Assembly (NCBI GenBank): GCA_009663005.1
Contig: VIGQ01000415.1
Location: 1 to 10,000, forward strand
Source of the DNA: Actinidia chinensis
Lineage: Eukaryota; Streptophyta; Magnoliopsida; Ericales; Actinidiaceae
Length of the DNA: 10,000 nucleotides
Reading direction: 5' to 3'
The notes beneath the pieces were generated by a model. That model saw nothing but the letters and a program-made list of their open reading frames with translations. It did not search any database and was not told the origin of the DNA. The number at the start of each line of letters is the position of its first letter. Position 1 is the first letter of the stretch. A program made the position numbers and the translations under genes. Shown here piece by piece: positions 8,569 to 10,000 of the stretch.

Positions 8569-8857
8569 GCATGGGTCCTGCTAACAGTCCTGTGCTTCTG
8601 TGATCAGAAACCATATATGAGTGGATGCCTACGTCGCCTATCTCGGCATTAAATTGTACATATCTTCCCGGTCAAATCCGAAATTACCCGTATTTTGGCT
8701 CTAAAGCTACTTTGCTCGTCCCAAAGTGTTTGCCTATTTTTGAATACAAGTAAACCTGTTGGCCCAAAATCTTTTATCGCCTAAGAGGCAGATGTCTAGA
8801 TCGCCAGTGCGTTAACAAACACGCTTTTAGGATCTGGATCAACCCATAGCGGACCGT
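8569..8857. other. Spacer without recognised genes
   Basis: No coding similarity was seen on either strand. TGTTGGCCC at 8757-8765 resembles the start of many plant LTRs but has no polypurine tract before it and no matching end or second copy in the window. Isolated CGCC motifs at 8778 and 8802 may be outliers of the next array. Confidence 0.4.
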
Positions 8858-8955
8858 CGCCATTAATAAGAACGCCCCTTTCATTCACGTCGGAATCTTT
8901 TCATCGCCAGTCGACGATGCTCGCCGTATATATCTCAGCGCCCAGATCTTTATAT
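8858..8955. repeat. Second CGCC-phased stretch
   Basis: CGCC occurs at 8858, 8873, 8905, 8922 and 8939, with steps of 15, 32, 17 and 17 bases, the same roughly 16-bp rhythm as the array at 5760-5935. CGCCATTAATAAG at 8858-8870 resembles the CGCCATTATTATG unit at 5849. The array is weaker and less AT-rich than the first. It also lies just beyond the 3' end of a minus-strand gene. Confidence 0.45.
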
Positions 8956-9099
8956 CGTTTATGGTTGTGGAAAGTTTGGAACGCCGCGCCCGTTTTGCAC
9001 CATGAAATAATTAACAAATAAGATGAACGCCCCCCTGCCGAGTACCCACAGAGGTCCCTCAAAAGGAAAAACCTACAGAGTTGGAAAGCGAAATCATCT

Positions 9100-9105
9100 T
9101 TTATT
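9100..9105 (-). terminator. Poly(A) signal candidate for the second minus-strand gene
   Basis: AATAAA on the minus strand lies downstream of the second antisense gene end and of its T-rich tract, mirroring the arrangement at 5972-6012. Confidence 0.35.
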
Positions 9106-9130
9106 TCTCCATTGAAGATCAACGTGATAC

Positions 9131-9173
9131 AATAAAAATACAAAAAAAAATAAAAATAAAAAATAAATACAAA
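9131..9173. repeat. A-rich low-complexity tract
   Basis: The + strand is almost only A with scattered T and C, and is followed by GGGGG at 9174-9178. The G run after an A-rich tract is reminiscent of a polypurine tract, but no TG LTR start follows. It more likely forms the T-rich 3' untranslated region of the minus-strand gene next to it. Confidence 0.6.
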
Positions 9174-9210
9174 GGGGGAATCCTTTAGACACAGTTTTCG
9201 CCAACCCCTT

Positions 9211-10000
9211 CTACCCCGGTTGCCCATTCCTTCGGCCGCTTCTTTTCTCGGCTTCGGCCTCCTATTTGGTAAGGAATTCATGGTCGCACTCGACGTCCTC
9301 CAGGTCGTACGCCGAGGTCAGGAGACTGGTGCGCGGCTGTCCTTTTGGGGGGGGGTCAGAAGTCAAAGCCATCACCGTAAATCATAGGATGCCGATCCCC
9401 TCCACGCGTTCTAAAAAGTCCTCCTACTCTTTTGAACGCGGCGAGATCCTGCCTTGCGTGACAGACTTACTCTTTCCCATCTCGGAGATCCTCCGCCTCT
9501 AACTTCGGCGATGACCTTGTCTCTGGTCATCATCGCCTCGGTGAGGCTTTCTTCCCCCTCGCCTTCTCCTCAAGCACGGTCACCCCAATTCAATTGGCCC
9601 GCTAGTGTCGCTCGAACCTTTTCATCTCCGGCAGATTCAGCAACAGCCTTTTATTGAGGGCGCACTCGGCGAAATCCCTGCTGCGTACGGCGAGAGAGAC
9701 CTTAAGATAACGTCCCCTATCTACAAACAGAATCAAATTACCGCACTGGAATATGAATTGACAACACCTTTAGGTAAAAAACAATACCTGGCCAACAAGC
9801 CAACCCATGGAGAAACCTTGGTCCAACCACCTGATCGCAGGTGGATGCCTATCCACCTTCCTCCTTGTCCCGCCGGGAGTATCACCCCGGCCAGAGTTTT
9901 TCTTGCTGATAGTGCCTCAACTGGCCATCACTGAAGCCTATGTGCCCAAGGCTTCCGCCAAGGAGTTCGTCTGACCGAACTACCCTCTCCTGAAGCAATG
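9211..10000 (-). pseudogene. Second antisense gene of the same family, 3' part only (broken)
   Basis: Minus-strand fragments match the C-terminal plan of the gene at 6010-8330. ESLTEAMMTRDKVIAE (about 9511-9558) and ARQDLAAFKRV (9425-9457) are coiled-coil-like. YGDGFDF (9359-9379) stands where the first copy has GIELCKRQ. PPKRTAAHQSPDL comes next. DLEDVECDHEFLTK (9265-9306) and a Glu/Ala/Lys-rich end (EAEAEKRS) are the acidic tail, with a stop at 9211-9213. A run of nine G on the + strand (9347-9355) breaks the frame in the middle. The stretch 9700-10000 should hold more of the coiled-coil or linker, but I could not match it. The gene continues out of the window. The two copies have diverged a lot in sequence. 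Confidence 0.55.

Noticed and set aside
9171..9180. Polypurine tract marking a 3' LTR start
   Set aside because: AAAGGGGGAA is followed by TC rather than TG, and no repeated LTR sequence was found downstream.
8901..9281. 126-codon minus-strand frame with a hydrophobic Phe/Tyr-rich stretch resembling a membrane segment
   Set aside because: The hydrophobic part is the T-rich strand of the A-rich tract. The start of the frame is the acidic tail of the second antisense gene read in a shifted frame.
9605..9934. 109-codon open frame on the + strand
   Set aside because: No recognised motif, and it overlaps the expected upstream part of the second antisense gene. It could not be supported as a gene, though the opposite strand is also unmatched here.

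Overview
This window looks like repeat-rich nuclear DNA of a flowering plant. It holds no intact gene. The sequence is dominated by the decayed remains of a Ty3/gypsy LTR retrotransposon. The protein fragments read in the usual plant order: gag, protease, reverse transcriptase, RNase H, a second RNase H, integrase. A second RNase H between RNase H and integrase is the hallmark of the plant Tat lineage. No bacterial-type genes, CRISPR array, tRNA or rRNA was recognised.

Layout. Positions 1-5662 (+ strand) hold a gag-pol relic broken by many stops and frameshifts. Its integrase C-terminus is split by about 530 bp of strikingly purine-rich DNA (about 4895-5430). Positions 5700-6010 are an AT-rich spacer in which CGCC/CGGCC motifs recur about every 16 bp. 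Positions 6010-8330 (- strand) hold a broken gene of the 'putative gypsy type transposon' family (Pfam PF04195 type), with an N-terminal PF04195-like domain, a lysine-rich linker and an acidic coiled-coil-like C-terminus. Upstream of it, 8359-8568 looks like a promoter for the minus strand, with a TATA box and a cluster of bZIP-type sites. After a spacer (8570-8850) the pattern repeats: a second CGCC-phased stretch (8858-8955), an A-rich tract (9131-9173), then the 3' end of a second minus-strand gene of the same family (9211 to the window edge).

How the parts relate. The gag-pol relic and the minus-strand gene are convergent, and their 3' ends meet in the CGCC-phased spacer. Tat-lineage elements are known to carry antisense ORFs and short tandem repeats between pol and the 3' LTR, so the first minus-strand gene and its spacer are most simply the 3' cargo of this element. 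The second, similar module suggests a duplication, a nested element or a neighbouring element. No LTR, primer binding site or convincing terminal polypurine tract was found, so the element boundaries are unresolved. Positions of broken domains are approximate. Family assignments rest on recognised motifs, not on database searches.
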